A stretch of 5,612 nucleotides of DNA from an uncultured Clostridia bacterium (GTDB lineage Bacteria; Bacillota_A; Clostridia; TANB77; CAG-508). The DNA is taken from positions 1 to 5,612 of the forward strand of contig CATKFT010000181.1 in the NCBI GenBank assembly GCA_949747745.1, written 5' to 3'. Below the pieces are notes generated by a model. It was not told the DNA's origin and ran no database searches. It saw nothing but the letters and a program-made list of their open reading frames with translations. Below are positions 5,469-5,612 of this stretch, piece by piece (the stretch's first letter is position 1; the number at the start of each line of letters is the position of its first letter). Made by a program: the position numbers and the translations under genes.

Positions 5469-5612
5469 AACTTCTTTCCTCCTTTGTTATTTTCCTTTTA
5501 TATTTTAAATTTTATATATATAGTTTTTAGATTTAAAAACCTAAAATATTAATAACTTACTTATAATTTTGTTTATATTAAATGTTTTATTCTTCTATTT
5601 GTTCAAAAACAA
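5469..5612 (-). other. Upstream region of the pilin-like operon
   Basis: This stretch is extremely AT-rich. It contains the AAAGGAGG site of the first pilin-like gene and a weak 9-pair hairpin with one bulged base (5521-5543) that is not followed by a U-run. Several TATA-like strings occur, but no pair with a good -35 and 17-base spacing was found, so no promoter is called. Transcription could begin here or enter from an upstream gene. Confidence 0.3.
5587..5612 (-). CDS. Possible C-terminal end of an upstream gene
   Basis: On the minus strand one frame reads VFEQIEE followed by TAA (5589-5587). An acidic helical tail of this kind is a plausible protein end, and the upstream neighbour of a pilin-like operon would often be a component of the same machinery. 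Eight codons are far too few to be sure, and the other two frames close within six codons. This is a weak call. Confidence 0.2.

Overview
The window is strongly AT-rich and carries a sporulation protease gene with Gram-positive ribosome binding sites. This points to an endospore-forming Bacillota, most likely a member of the Clostridia, possibly an uncultured gut lineage. All convincing genes run on the minus strand. The only plus-strand coding remnant lies in a small repeat-bounded element.

In minus-strand transcription order (right to left), four closely spaced genes come first: 5468-5025, 5003-4227, 4211-3678 and 3649-2279. Gaps between them are 15-28 bases and each gene has its own Shine-Dalgarno sequence. 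All four products have one hydrophobic helix at the extreme N-terminus and a long extracytoplasmic domain. They look like a major and minor pilin or pseudopilin set of a Tad-like (type IV filament-related) system. The last and largest has a TadE/TadG-like N-terminus and a His/Cys motif that may bind metal. No ATPase, platform protein or prepilin peptidase lies in the window, so the machinery is presumably upstream, beyond position 5612.

A 212-base spacer separates this operon from spoIVB (2066-825). SpoIVB is the PDZ/S55 serine protease that signals from the forespore to activate pro-sigma-K processing. Its gene ends in an intrinsic terminator (802-826). At the left edge another minus-strand gene starts (ATG at 10-8, reading MKK...). 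It is preceded by a good GGAG site and, about 200 bases upstream, a near-consensus sigma-A promoter (246-218) with a palindrome inside it. In many Bacilli and Clostridia the gene after spoIVB is spo0A, so that is the leading guess, but only three codons are visible.

Between spoIVB and that edge gene is a compact element of about 400 bases (325-723). Two inverted copies of a 69/72-base, GC-rich, hairpin-forming repeat flank a decayed DUF559 (VSR/PD-(D/E)XK-like) endonuclease fragment on the plus strand. The two copies are nearly identical in their arms, but their central hairpins differ in sequence while both remain palindromic. The two best candidates for something undescribed are this element and the four-gene pilin-like operon.
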